Origin: Hyphomicrobiales bacterium | Lineage (GTDB): Bacteria; Pseudomonadota; Alphaproteobacteria; Rickettsiales; JACKKO01 | NCBI GenBank assembly: GCA_024236395.1 | Contig: JACKKO010000001.1 | Span: forward strand, 434,001-498,000 | DNA length: 64,000 bases | Direction of reading: 5' to 3' | Part shown: positions 50,045-59,322 of the stretch, one piece after another | How the letters are laid out: each line of letters begins with the position of its first letter | How positions within the stretch are numbered: position 1 is the first letter of the stretch | Made by a program: the position numbers and the translations under genes | The notes under the pieces: generated by a model | The model's database searches: none | Told to the model about the DNA's origin: nothing | The model's input: the letters and a program-made list of their open reading frames with translations, nothing else

Positions 50045-50293
50045 ATATCAACGTCCATTTCTGGACTAAAAAACTTACTCCACTTCACCGGTTTTCAAGA
50101 CCAGTTCCTTAAACCACTCGGACACCCATCCATATCAGTACCCATTTCTGGGCTAAAAAATCACTCCCACGTCACGGCAGTTTTGACTCAGGGCTTACTA
50201 GCCCTTCGCCCTCCGGGCGGCTACGCCGTCCAAAACGCCCTACTAGCGTTTTGTCAAGACGACTGCCTTCAACCGCTTGGCCACCTCACCGCG
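50045..50293. repeat. Degenerate tandem copies of the tRNA-Ser 5' half and its flank
   Basis: After the intact tRNA-Ser come about 44 bp of flank, then a second partial copy (50089-50131) containing GGTTTTCAAGACC and CCTTAAACCACTCGG, then the flank again (50132-50175), then a third, more diverged copy (about 50175-50293) split by an inserted element at about 50185-50254. Each unit repeats the 5' half of the gene up to the anticodon loop plus upstream flank, with a period of about 88 bp. None can fold as a tRNA. No protein gene is present between 50045 and 50344. Confidence 0.75.
50185..50254. repeat. Palindromic insertion in the third tRNA-Ser-like copy
   Basis: This 70-bp stretch separates GGCAGTTTT from CAAGACGACTGCC, which would otherwise form a continuous tRNA-Ser-like segment. 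It folds as three hairpins: AGGGCT/AGCCCT, GCCC/GGGC and AAAACGC/GCGTTTT. Its first part resembles the hairpin element in the K+ channel gene at 34941. Flanking TTTT runs could be a small target duplication. Confidence 0.5.
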
Positions 50294-50344
50294 TTAGAGC
50301 TTTGGATGTAGCAGGCAGCGCACCGTTCTGCAAGCGTTCCGCGC

Positions 50345-52459
50345 CTAAATCTGCCCTAAATTCTTTAATTTAGCCTTGGCGTAGATTTCACCCTGGGAAA
50401 GGACGGGGGTGGCTGGGCGGAAACGTTCCACCACGGCGCGGATATAGGGGCGGATACCGGGGCTGGTCAGCAGTACGGGGATATCACCTTTCATGGCGAG
50501 CTTATCCATGGTATCGCGCACTTTTTTGATGAATTCCTGCAGCTGGCTGGGCGGCATGGCCAGCTGGCGGTCTTCATCGTTGCCGATCAGGCTCTCGGCA
50601 AAGCGCTGCTCCCATTCTGGCGACAGGGCGACAATGGGCAGCACGCCCTCCGCGCTGCTATGCTGAAAGCTGATCTGCCGGGCGAGACGCGCGCGCACAT
50701 GCTCGGTGATGGTAGTCAGGTTACGGGTATGGGCACTGTATTCCGCCACGGCTTCCATGATGGTACTGAGATCACGTATGGACACCTGCTCATGCAGCAG
50801 GCGCTGTAGCACCCGCTGCACGCCGCTGACGGTAATCTGGCTGGGGACGGTATCGTCGATCAGCTTTTTCTGCTCGTTGCCCAGGCTATCCAGCAATTTC
50901 TGCGTTTCCGCATAGGTCAGCAGGTCGGCGATATTTTCCTTGATGATCTCGGTCAGGTGCGTGGTGATAACAGTGGGCGGGTCCACCACGGTATAGTTGC
51001 GGAACAATGCTTCCTCCCGGCTGGACTCGCTGATCCATTTGGCGGGCAGGCCAAAGGCCGGTTCACGCGTGTCTTCCCCCGGCAAATCGATGGCGCCGCC
51101 GCGCGGGTCCATCACCATCAGCATATCCGGGCGGATATCGCCACCACCGGCCTCGATGTCCTTGAGCTTGATGCTGTAACGGTTAGCCGCCAGCTGCATG
51201 TTATCCTGAATGCGCACCGAGGGCATAATGAAGCCGATATCGCGTACCAGTTGCTTGCGTAGCGCTTTGATCTGGTCGGTCAGGCGGTGGCCCTTTTCAT
51301 AATTAATCAGCGAAAGCAGGCCATAGCCCAGCTCCAGCCGCAGCGCGTCCATCATCAGCGCCTGTTGCGGGGTTTCTTCTACCGGTGCGGCTTCGGCGCG
51401 GGCTTCTGCCTGGGCAACTTCTTCCTGCTCAACCTGTTCCCTGACACGGCTGCGTTGTAGGTAAAAAGCAGCTCCCCCCGTGAGACCGGAGAGTACAAAG
51501 AACGGAAACGCGGGTAAAGAGGGGATCAGTCCCAGCGAAAATAACAGGGCACTGGAAAGCCCCATCACCTGCGGGTGTTTACCCAGCTGGTGGATAATGG
51601 CTTTATCGGCAGATCCGGTTACCCCGGATTTGGTTACCAGCATACCAGCGGCCGTGGAAACAATCAGTGCCGGAATCTGGGAGACCAGCCCGTCACCGAT
51701 TGTCAGCAGGGTATAGGTTTGCAGGGCATCGGAAAAATCCATATCGCGCTGCACCACCCCAATGACAATACCGCCCACAAAGTTGATGATGGTAATTAGG
51801 ATACCGGCAATCGCATCCCCGCGAACGAATTTACTGGCACCATCCATCGCCCCGAAGAAAGTGCTTTCATCTTCCAGTTCCTTACGGCGCAGTTTAGCAA
51901 CCTCGTCATTAATTAGACCCGCAGACAGATCGGCATCAATCGCCATCTGTTTACCGGGCATGGCATCCAGGCTGAAACGCGCCGAAACTTCTGCAATACG
52001 GCCGGAACCCTTGGTAATCACAATAAAGTTAATCAATGTCAGGATGATAAAGACGATCGCCCCGATGACCACTGAACCCGTCATTACAAACATCCCGAAT
52101 GCTTCAATGACCTTACCGGCAGCCTCGGTGCCCATATGTCCCTGCGAAAGAATTAGCCGGGTGGAGGCAATGTTCAAGGCCAACCGGAAAATAGCGGCGA
52201 TCAGCAGAATAGTGGGAAAGGCACTGAAATCCAGGGGGCGGTTGATAAACAGCACTGTCATCAGAATAATCGAGGAGAAGGTAATCGAAAGCGCCAGCAG
52301 AAAATCCAGCATGCTGTTGGGTACCGGAAACAGCAACACGCCCAGAATGGCGATGATACCAATAGCAAACACCACATCGGTATGCTGCTCCAGATGGCGC
52401 AACCGCCCAAAAATCGCCTGTAAGGGACTGGCGGGAACGGCCTCGCTACTTTCGACCAC
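50345..52459 (-). CDS. flhA: Flagellar biosynthesis protein FlhA
   Basis: FlhA is the large export-gate subunit that binds flagellar chaperone-substrate complexes. The N-terminal half has about eight membrane helices, with the FHIPEP family region GSGRIAEVSARFSLDAMPGK, then QMAIDADLSAGLI. The C-terminal cytoplasmic domain (about residue 360 on) includes VRIQDNMQLAANRYSIKLKD and the late block LLTSPGIRPYIRAVVERF. At 704 aa it is complete. It overlaps flbD by 14 bp. Confidence 0.96.
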   Translation of the reverse strand: MVESSEAVPASPLQAIFGRLRHLEQHTDVVFAIGIIAILGVLLFPVPNSMLDFLLALSITFSSIILMTVLFINRPLDFSAFPTILLIAAIFRLALNIASTRLILSQGHMGTEAAGKVIEAFGMFVMTGSVVIGAIVFIILTLINFIVITKGSGRIAEVSARFSLDAMPGKQMAIDADLSAGLINDEVAKLRRKELEDESTFFGAMDGASKFVRGDAIAGILITIINFVGGIVIGVVQRDMDFSDALQTYTLLTIGDGLVSQIPALIVSTAAGMLVTKSGVTGSADKAIIHQLGKHPQVMGLSSALLFSLGLIPSLPAFPFFVLSGLTGGAAFYLQRSRVREQVEQEEVAQAEARAEAAPVEETPQQALMMDALRLELGYGLLSLINYEKGHRLTDQIKALRKQLVRDIGFIMPSVRIQDNMQLAANRYSIKLKDIEAGGGDIRPDMLMVMDPRGGAIDLPGEDTREPAFGLPAKWISESSREEALFRNYTVVDPPTVITTHLTEIIKENIADLLTYAETQKLLDSLGNEQKKLIDDTVPSQITVSGVQRVLQRLLHEQVSIRDLSTIMEAVAEYSAHTRNLTTITEHVRARLARQISFQHSSAEGVLPIVALSPEWEQRFAESLIGNDEDRQLAMPPSQLQEFIKKVRDTMDKLAMKGDIPVLLTSPGIRPYIRAVVERFRPATPVLSQGEIYAKAKLKNLGQI

Positions 52460-53789
52460 CGGCGGCCTCGCTCAGCTGGGTTTCCCGGTACTGATTCAGT
52501 TTATTGCGTAGGGTGCGGATGGAAATGCCAAGAATCTTTGCCGCTTGTGTACGGTTACCCAGGCAGTGATCCAGCGTACCCAGAATCAGTTCCTGTTCGA
52601 CACTGGCCATACTGCGTCCTACCAGCGGACCAGTGGATGGGGTAGCGGTTGTGCTTTCCGGCGAGGACATTGGTGGGGAGTCTGCGGAGGATGCAGAAAG
52701 CACAACCGCGTCTGGTTCAATGGCGCTATGACCAATGCTCAGCAATACGGCGCGGTGCAGGGTATTTTCCAGTTCACGTACATTACCCGGCCAGTTATGT
52801 TGTTTGAGGCGTATAAGCGCGGCATCCGAAACCGGCAGGGCTGGGACATCGTTTGCCTGGGCGTATTTTTTGATAAAAAAGTTGGTAAATGCATCAATAT
52901 CATCCGGGCGTTTGCGTAGTGGAGGTAATTGCAGGTGAATGACATTCAGACGGAAATAGAGGTCTTCACGGAAGGTTCCTTTTTTTACTTCCTCAGCCAA
53001 ATCACGGTTGCTGGTGGCAAGGATGCGGATATCCACTTTCACGGATGTGTTGCCGCCCAACCGATCAATCTCACGTTCCTGGATGGCGCGGAGTAATTTT
53101 GCCTGCAGACGTAAATCCATTTCACTGATTTCATCCAATAATAACGTCCCGCCGTTGGCTTCTTCAAACCGCCCAATCCGGCGACCCGTAGCACCGGTAA
53201 ATGCCCCTTTCTCATGGCCGAACATTTCCGATTCCAGCAGATTATCCGGAATGGCAGCGCAATTGACAGAGACAAACGGTGCCTGTGCACGCTTGCTTTT
53301 ATCGTGAATGTAGCGGGCGATGACTTCTTTCCCGGTACCGGATTCCCCGGTGATAAGGATACTGGCATTGGCCGGGGCGACCTGATCTGCCAATGCCACG
53401 CATTGCCGCATGGCCTCGCTTTTAAAAATAAGATCCTTACTTTCTTCTGCAGCGGCTTCCAGAATAGCGGCAATCAAATCGCTATCCGGTGGGAAGGGAA
53501 CATACTCCTTGGCGCCCGCCTTGATGGCGTTAGCAGCGGTGCGGCCATCGGTATTAATCCCATAAGCGGCTACCTGTGCGTTGATACGGGATTCTTCCAG
53601 CTCGGCAATCAAACCGGCGATATCTCCGCGTGTGTCTACCAGAATAAGATCCGCGCTCTTGCCGGCAAGTAACGTTTGCAGGGCGGCATGGTTATCCGTA
53701 GCGTGTGTAACGGTAGCACCGTGATCCTGCGCGATACGAATCGCGCTGGTGACCGCAGGTTCTAAACTACCGACAACTAAAATCCGCAT
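52446..53789 (-). CDS. flbD: Sigma-54-dependent flagellar regulator FlbD
   Basis: FlbD activates late and represses early flagellar genes in Caulobacter. The receiver-like N-terminus (MRILVVGSLEPAV) lacks the acidic pocket, as in Caulobacter FlbD, although LVDTRG (D52) resembles the phosphoacceptor. The AAA+ domain has Walker A GESGTGKEV, the sigma-54 contact GAFTGATGRR and LLLDEISEMD. The Fis-type helix-turn-helix is NRTQAAKILGISIRTLRNKL at the C-terminus. At 447 aa it is full length. It sits between fliN and flhA, the same order as the Caulobacter fliF operon. Confidence 0.94.
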   Translation of the reverse strand: MRILVVGSLEPAVTSAIRIAQDHGATVTHATDNHAALQTLLAGKSADLILVDTRGDIAGLIAELEESRINAQVAAYGINTDGRTAANAIKAGAKEYVPFPPDSDLIAAILEAAAEESKDLIFKSEAMRQCVALADQVAPANASILITGESGTGKEVIARYIHDKSKRAQAPFVSVNCAAIPDNLLESEMFGHEKGAFTGATGRRIGRFEEANGGTLLLDEISEMDLRLQAKLLRAIQEREIDRLGGNTSVKVDIRILATSNRDLAEEVKKGTFREDLYFRLNVIHLQLPPLRKRPDDIDAFTNFFIKKYAQANDVPALPVSDAALIRLKQHNWPGNVRELENTLHRAVLLSIGHSAIEPDAVVLSASSADSPPMSSPESTTATPSTGPLVGRSMASVEQELILGTLDHCLGNRTQAAKILGISIRTLRNKLNQYRETQLSEAAGGRK

Positions 53790-53806
53790 ACTGGATAATC
53801 CCTCTA

Positions 53807-54148
53807 TTACCCTTTATTCTCAGATTTAATAATATCTGTCATCGTGATGCCAATCCGGTCTTCTACAATAACCACTTCTCCGCGTGCCACCAGTCGGTCA
53901 TTAACCAGCACATCTACCGGTTCTCCGATTTTGCGCTCCAGTTCAATAACGGCACCACGACCCAATTTTAATAATTGGCTGATGGGCATATGTGTTGTGC
54001 CCAGTACCACGGTAATTTCTACCGGGATGTCATAAACCGTTTCAAGGTCTAACGGATCTGTCGAACGACCACCGACCGTTTTTGTATCCATAAGCTGGAC
54101 ATCTGCATTGAGTGTTTCTTCCGCAGCATTAGGTGTTTCATCAGCCAT
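53807..54148 (-). CDS. fliN: Flagellar motor switch protein FliN
   Basis: FliN forms the lower C-ring and takes part in switching and export. The SpoA domain is plain: LETVYDIPVEITVVLGTTHM, then LLKLGRGAVIELERKIGEPV and DVLVNDRLVARGEVVIVED. The 113-aa protein has a short acidic N-terminus. fliH ends 2 bp upstream. Confidence 0.95.
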   Translation of the reverse strand: MADETPNAAEETLNADVQLMDTKTVGGRSTDPLDLETVYDIPVEITVVLGTTHMPISQLLKLGRGAVIELERKIGEPVDVLVNDRLVARGEVVIVEDRIGITMTDIIKSENKG

Positions 54149-54150
54149 GA

Positions 54151-54819
54151 TTATACTCCTGAATTCGGGTTATTGCTGAACATGCTCTTACCAAAATGGG
54201 TCTGTATTATTTGCTGAACCTGTTGTATCAGGTCATTGTTATCGTATGTGGCTTCCCCACCTTCCCAAACCAAACGGCATTGCCCAGCCCGAAGTGCCGG
54301 GTCTGCCATGAGGGTTAGCTTCTGGAGCTGTGACTCGCTAGCCAGTGTTGCCAGTGTTTCTTTTGTATAATCCACAGCATCTACCGGTACGTACCATATC
54401 AGTTTTTTGCCGCCTGTCAGCAATGCAGCACATTCCGTGAAAGCCTGTTTTATCTGTGCTTCCGGGAACTCTTTAAGGGCATCTCCTGCCAGTTTTTCTG
54501 CGATGGAAGCCGTCAGTCCGGAAAGTGCCTGCAGGATTTCCTCCAATTGCTGCTGGATGGAGTGCTGCACAGATTGTATGGCCGGGTCCAGATTCGCAAT
54601 GAGCTGTTTAATTTGCTGTTCCAGTTGTTGGCGTTGTGCCTGACCTTCCGCAATTCCTGCGGCCTTGCCCTCGCTGAGGCCACGTGCATACCCGCTGGCT
54701 TCGGCTTCCTGCAACTGTGCCTGTTGCTGTGCTTTTTGTTCAGCCACGCCACGGGGGACGATGGGTTCAAAATCCTGACCATCCTGAAAGCTATGATAGG
54801 GATACTGTTCCACTTTCAT
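54151..54819 (-). CDS. fliH: Flagellar assembly protein FliH (FlbE-type)
   Basis: FliH regulates the export ATPase FliI. The protein (222 aa from the ATG at 54819, one base after the fliG stop) has an Ala/Gln/Glu-rich helical N-terminal part with glycine-repeat motifs (GYARGLSEGKAAGIAEGQA) typical of FliH and a C-terminal domain with LRAGQCRLVWEGGEATYDN. Its identity also rests on position: fliF-fliG-fliH-fliN matches fliF-fliG-flbE-fliN in Caulobacter. Confidence 0.88.
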   Translation of the reverse strand: MKVEQYPYHSFQDGQDFEPIVPRGVAEQKAQQQAQLQEAEASGYARGLSEGKAAGIAEGQAQRQQLEQQIKQLIANLDPAIQSVQHSIQQQLEEILQALSGLTASIAEKLAGDALKEFPEAQIKQAFTECAALLTGGKKLIWYVPVDAVDYTKETLATLASESQLQKLTLMADPALRAGQCRLVWEGGEATYDNNDLIQQVQQIIQTHFGKSMFSNNPNSGV

Positions 54820-54820
54820 G

Positions 54821-55840
54821 CTAGTACACCATTTCCTCTTCTTCACTGCCATCCGGGATCATGATCTCACCGGACTCTGCCAGTTCTTTCGTTTTCACGA
54901 CGATTGCCATCTGGGCTTCATCCACATCTTTCATACGTACCGGGCCGCGGCTTTCCATATCTTCTTTCATAATCTTAGCTGCCCGCTCAGACATATTGGA
55001 AAAGAACAGGTCGCGGATTTTCTCATTCGCTCCTTTAAGTGCAATTGCCAGCTGACCTTTATCTACAAAGCGGATGATGGTCTGAATACCGGCGTTATCA
55101 ATCGTGGTGAGGTCATCAAAGGTGAACATCAGTTCACGCACACGCTGTGCCATGCTCTCGTCCGTTTTTTCCAGCAATTCCATGTACTTGCTTTCCGTAT
55201 TGCGATCGAAATTATTGAAAATCTCGGCGACCGATTCAAAGCTGTTGAATTTCTTGGTGGTGGCAAGGGAGCTCATAAACTCCGATTGCAGGGTTTTTTC
55301 AATGCCACTGAGTACCTCGCGTTTGACAGGCTCCAGGGTAATCATCCGCTGCAGAATCTCCAGCGCAAATTCTTCCGGCAGAATACTAAGCACGCGTGCG
55401 GCCTGAGAGGTGCGGATTTTGGAAAGTACCAGTGCCACGGTTTGTGGGTATTCGTTTTTCAGGAATGCGGCCAGCACTTCCTCACTGACATTATTGAGTT
55501 TATCCCACGTATTACGACCCGCCGGGCCGCTGATATCCTCCATGATCGTGGCAACTTTTTCCTTACCCAGCACCTGGCTAAGCAGTTTTTCCGTACTTTC
55601 CAGGCTGCCGACAATGCCCTGCCCCTGCGAAAGTTCGTTGACGAATTCCTTCAACAGCCCATCCACCATTTCCGGTTTAATACTACCAAGACTGGTCATG
55701 GTTTGGGAAATTTCCTTAATCTCCTGCTCGTTCATCATGCCGAAGATCTTGGCTGCAATATCCACGTCAAGTGACATCATGACAACCGCGGCTTTTTCCA
55801 GCCCGGTAAGTCCTTTATCACCCTGTTTACGCGGTGCCAT
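54821..55840 (-). CDS. fliG: Flagellar motor switch protein FliG
   Basis: FliG links the MS ring to the C-ring and provides the torque surface. At 339 aa it has the N-terminal domain (LTGLEKAAVVMMSLDVDIAA), the middle EHPQ-like site as NEYPQTVALVLS, and the C-terminal motor domain with MFTFDDLTTIDNAGIQTIIR, where charged residues face the stator. fliF lies 12 bp upstream. Confidence 0.95.
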   Translation of the reverse strand: MAPRKQGDKGLTGLEKAAVVMMSLDVDIAAKIFGMMNEQEIKEISQTMTSLGSIKPEMVDGLLKEFVNELSQGQGIVGSLESTEKLLSQVLGKEKVATIMEDISGPAGRNTWDKLNNVSEEVLAAFLKNEYPQTVALVLSKIRTSQAARVLSILPEEFALEILQRMITLEPVKREVLSGIEKTLQSEFMSSLATTKKFNSFESVAEIFNNFDRNTESKYMELLEKTDESMAQRVRELMFTFDDLTTIDNAGIQTIIRFVDKGQLAIALKGANEKIRDLFFSNMSERAAKIMKEDMESRGPVRMKDVDEAQMAIVVKTKELAESGEIMIPDGSEEEEMVY

Positions 55841-55852
55841 ATGGTTATCCTG

Positions 55853-57490
55853 TTATTGTTGATTCCCCAACCAAGAACGAATCAGTGAGAGTGTAGCTTC
55901 AGGGTTGTTTGTCACCAGATCGTTAACTTTCTGTGTGGAAGAGGAATTGACACGGGACTGAATTTCATCCACGTTGATTTCGCCTTCCTCTCCGCCACCG
56001 CCTCCAAGCAGTGCCATATTCCCTTCACCGGGAAGCATACCCAGTTCGCCTCCGGGCAACATTCCGCTACCAGTACCTTCCAGATCCGCGGTGGAAACAT
56101 CAAACGCCCGGTTTACCAGTGGACGAATCACCAGCAGGATGGCCAGAATCGCCACGGCACCCATCACCAGCGTTTTAATGATGCTATCCAGATCATTTTT
56201 GAGAAAATCAAATGGCCCGGGTTCTTCAATATTGTCACGCAGGCTATTCTGGAACTGCATATTGACGATTTCCAGTTGATCCCCGCGGTTACCATCATAT
56301 CCGATGGCAGAACTGACCAAAGTACGAATACGATCAATCTCTTCATCGGTACGAGGAATATAGGTTGTTGTGCCATCCGCGCCGGTTTCATACTTCCCAT
56401 CCACCAACACGGCTACGGACAGTCGCTTGATGTTGCCGACTTCGCTGACACGGTTGGTGATGGTTTTTGAAATCTCAAAATTAGTAATTTCGTCGACTTT
56501 TTCTACATTATTGCTGCTGGCGGCACCGGTATCATTGACGCCGGGGCCGGGCAGGTTTGCCAGAACACTGACCGGTTGATCCTGGCGATCCTGTGAGTTC
56601 TCGGTGGCGGTAGAGGTTTGTACGGAGCGCACTACCTGACCTTCCGGATCATACACTTCGGCATTGGTTACGACGCGATCAAACGCAATTTCAGCCGTAA
56701 CTTCCGCACGCACACTATCCGGGCCAACGGTTTTCTCAACCAGTTGTTCCACGGCCTGCTTAAGGCGGGTTTCAAAATTACGGCGGTATTCATCGGCATT
56801 AGAAGCACTGACGCCACCTGCTTCATCCTCCTCATCTGAAGCCCCGCGTGCCAGTAATTTACCGCTATTATCCACAACCGTAATATGTTTTAGTTTTAGG
56901 CCAGGCACTGCTGTAGCAATCAAATTCCGGATGGAGGCAATTTGCTCGCTGCTTACCGCCTGCCGACCGTTGAGCGTTAGTACCACAGAGGCGGAAGGCT
57001 CGGTGTCCTGTGCCCTGAATAACTGACGCTTAGGTACCACCAAATGCACCCGCGCATCGCGGATTGAATTAAAGCTTTTGATCGTGCGGCCAAGTTCCCC
57101 TTCCAGGGCGCGGATATAATTCACATTATGGACAAAATTTGAGGTACCTAATGATTCAGACTTATCGAAAATCTCATAGCCAACAATAGAACCACGGGCC
57201 GGTAGCCCTTTCTCTGCCAGTGCCATGCGCAGGTTTAGTACATCGCTACTAGGGACAAGAATTTCTGTGCCGTTGGTAGCAACACTGAATTTCACCCCCA
57301 TCGCTCCTAGTTCTGCCACGATGGCAGTAGCATCATCGGTTTCCAGCTGGGAATAGAGCGGCGATAACACGGGCTCTGTCAGTCGTGTGGAAAGAAAACC
57401 AAAGATGATAATGAACACTGCCGCACCAAGGCCCAGCAAGGCCAACCGCGTCGGGTTCATGCCACGTAATGAATCAACCACGTTGCTCAT
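55853..57490 (-). CDS. fliF: Flagellar MS-ring protein FliF
   Basis: FliF polymerises into the membrane-embedded MS ring. Membrane helices lie near residues 15-38 and 430-455, flanking the periplasmic ring-building domains (LYSQLETDDATAIVAELGAM, VHLVVPKRQLFRAQDTEPSA). The C-terminal tail NDLVTNNPEATLSLIRSWLG is the FliG-binding segment. At 545 aa it is complete. It is the first gene of the fliF-fliG-fliH-fliN-flbD-flhA operon. Confidence 0.96.
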   Translation of the reverse strand: MSNVVDSLRGMNPTRLALLGLGAAVFIIIFGFLSTRLTEPVLSPLYSQLETDDATAIVAELGAMGVKFSVATNGTEILVPSSDVLNLRMALAEKGLPARGSIVGYEIFDKSESLGTSNFVHNVNYIRALEGELGRTIKSFNSIRDARVHLVVPKRQLFRAQDTEPSASVVLTLNGRQAVSSEQIASIRNLIATAVPGLKLKHITVVDNSGKLLARGASDEEDEAGGVSASNADEYRRNFETRLKQAVEQLVEKTVGPDSVRAEVTAEIAFDRVVTNAEVYDPEGQVVRSVQTSTATENSQDRQDQPVSVLANLPGPGVNDTGAASSNNVEKVDEITNFEISKTITNRVSEVGNIKRLSVAVLVDGKYETGADGTTTYIPRTDEEIDRIRTLVSSAIGYDGNRGDQLEIVNMQFQNSLRDNIEEPGPFDFLKNDLDSIIKTLVMGAVAILAILLVIRPLVNRAFDVSTADLEGTGSGMLPGGELGMLPGEGNMALLGGGGGEEGEINVDEIQSRVNSSSTQKVNDLVTNNPEATLSLIRSWLGNQQ

Positions 57491-57786
57491 TGATGAACAA
57501 CCATCTTAAAAATCACGTTTTTTACTCCCACACACAGCGGTGTTTGATACACCGTATTTAGACACGTGAATATTCTAGTATACAAGATGTGGGGAGGGAA
57601 AGTCTTTGCCCTGAATTTTTATCCGCACAGGAAGGTTTTTTGAATGCCTGTGCATTTTTGCATCACGTTCCCTAACTCACTGAAAAAGACATGCAAAAAT
57701 GTTCTACAGAAATGCAGTGCAACCTGAGCGAGTAACGAGGGTATATGTAGACGATGAATAAGAAAATGCGAGTTTATCAAAAAGCG
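57491..57786. promoter_or_regulatory. Intergenic region upstream of fliF
   Basis: These 296 bp contain no gene. On the minus strand a TATACT, about 90 bp before the fliF ATG, could be a -10. A small perfect hairpin CGGTGT/ACACCG (57538-57554) lies between it and the start, in the expected leader. No TGGCAC-TTGC-type sigma-54 site was found. The part nearest rpmG shows nothing recognisable. Confidence 0.4.
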
Positions 57787-57954
57787 CTATTTCAGCTTTT
57801 CTTCTTTGAAAGCTACATGCTTGCGTACAACCGGATCATATTTGCGTAATGCAAGCTTTTCGGTCATCTTCTTGGGATTGCGCTTTTTGACATAGAAAAA
57901 ACCCGTACCAGCGGTACTGGATAGTTTCACAAGAAGTACATTTTTCTTAGCCAT
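57787..57954 (-). CDS. rpmG: 50S ribosomal protein L33
   Basis: The 55-aa protein MAKKNVLLVKLSSTAGTGFF with YVKKRNPKKMTEKLALRKYD is a typical alphaproteobacterial L33. It is the zinc-free type, lacking CXXC pairs. The ATG at 57954 is the family start; the frame runs further upstream without homology. It is divergent from the EAL-like gene. Confidence 0.95.
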   Translation of the reverse strand: MAKKNVLLVKLSSTAGTGFFYVKKRNPKKMTEKLALRKYDPVVRKHVAFKEEKLK

Positions 57955-58097
57955 TATCGTAACCCATATTTCCCTTGAAGGAAGCGGCAAACTACATGTT
58001 TTTACCACATTGTCAACTTATTATTATAGAGCAGACCGTGCTCGTTCTTGTGTTCCCTGGGCAGTTCGCGTACAAAAGAACCGGAGCACACAATAGA

Positions 58098-59306
58098 ATG
58101 CATATTGTTACACAAAACGCAGAAGCGACCATGCTGGAGGCAATACGGGAAATCCGTGAAGATCCAAGGGGTTACTATATTATTCACTTTCATCTGTCAC
58201 AACTGCGGGAAGAAAATCGCAGTGAGTTCCAACTGAAAATTGCGGCGAATATCTTAAATGACGTGTTCCGTGATGAAGATGGAGCGATTTTCCTGTTCCG
58301 GAGTGGGGATATTCATGCGCTATATGGTGGGGAAGACCGGGGGTTGCTGGAAAAGGCCGTGTTCCAGCTACGTTACCTGTTTATGGAAGACGCATTGGCT
58401 ACCAATGCGGACGGCTCGGATAATGAAGCGTTCTGCACCGTATACGATATGGCGTTCCAGTGGCGGGCCTACAACCGTATGTTGCTGGAATTATTAGAGG
58501 TTTCTACGCAGCAAACGCTCAGGGAGCGATTGGTTCAGCGTGGTATGAACCGCGAAAAAGAGCTGACACTTGTCCAGTTAGCCGAGATTGAGGACATATT
58601 GCAAAGTGTTGATTTTGGGCTGGCACTGCGCAAACAGCCCATCTGCGCCTATAAGAAGCCAGACGAATTCCGCCATGTTTTCAATGAGATATATATTAAT
58701 ATCGGACATCTGGGGCGCATGCTGGGTGTCCATTATAATCTAACATCAAACTACTGGCTATTCCGTCACCTGACGATGGTGCTGGATCAGTATGTGTTGA
58801 AAACGCTGGCGATGCGGGCAGCACTGTATTTTGAAAAGCCAGTCAGTATTAACCTCAACGTGCGGTCGATTTTATCAGAGAATTTCTTTCATTTTCACGA
58901 TACGATCAGTAAGAAAAAGAAGCCCTCGCTGGTGGTAGAAGTGGATGTAGCAGATGTGTTTGCCAATATGAGATCCTTTGGTGAAGCGCGGGATACGTTG
59001 CATGAGCTGGGCTACCGCCTGTGTCTGGATGGGCTTAACTCGCTAAGTTTTTTGCAAATCAGCCGGGAAAGTCTGGGGTTTGACTTGGCAAAGCTGCAAT
59101 GGAACGCTGACTTTCCTGATCGGTTAAATAGCCAGGAAAATAAGCGGTTATCAGAAGCCATCCAGACCTGCGGGCCAAATCGGCTGATATTATGCCGGGC
59201 GGAAACCAAACAGGCGATTGAATATGGAAGACAGCTTGGAATATCGGTATTTCAGGGCCGGTATGTCGATAGCGAACTGGATCCGGATGCGCGGATTGTC
59301 AATTAG
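58098..59306 (+). CDS. Degenerate EAL-domain protein (402 aa)
   Basis: The C-terminal 190 residues have the EAL fold order: SINLNVRSILSENFFHFHD, then LVVEVDVADVFANM where the E-containing strand occurs, GYRLCLDGLNSLSFL, and the end GISVFQGRYVDSELD. The EAL signature itself and most metal ligands are replaced, so c-di-GMP hydrolysis is unlikely; a binding or scaffold role is more probable. The N-terminal 200 residues are helical and unrecognised. I start at the ATG at 58098. The PAS/GGDEF-like gene follows after 16 bp. Confidence 0.7.
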   Translation: MHIVTQNAEATMLEAIREIREDPRGYYIIHFHLSQLREENRSEFQLKIAANILNDVFRDEDGAIFLFRSGDIHALYGGEDRGLLEKAVFQLRYLFMEDALATNADGSDNEAFCTVYDMAFQWRAYNRMLLELLEVSTQQTLRERLVQRGMNREKELTLVQLAEIEDILQSVDFGLALRKQPICAYKKPDEFRHVFNEIYINIGHLGRMLGVHYNLTSNYWLFRHLTMVLDQYVLKTLAMRAALYFEKPVSINLNVRSILSENFFHFHDTISKKKKPSLVVEVDVADVFANMRSFGEARDTLHELGYRLCLDGLNSLSFLQISRESLGFDLAKLQWNADFPDRLNSQENKRLSEAIQTCGPNRLILCRAETKQAIEYGRQLGISVFQGRYVDSELDPDARIVN

Positions 59307-59322
59307 GTTCTAGGAGAGTGAC

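Noticed and set aside
54818..55774. 318-codon plus-strand frame opposite fliG
   Set aside because: It is an antisense shadow of fliG with biased His/Phe composition and no family features.
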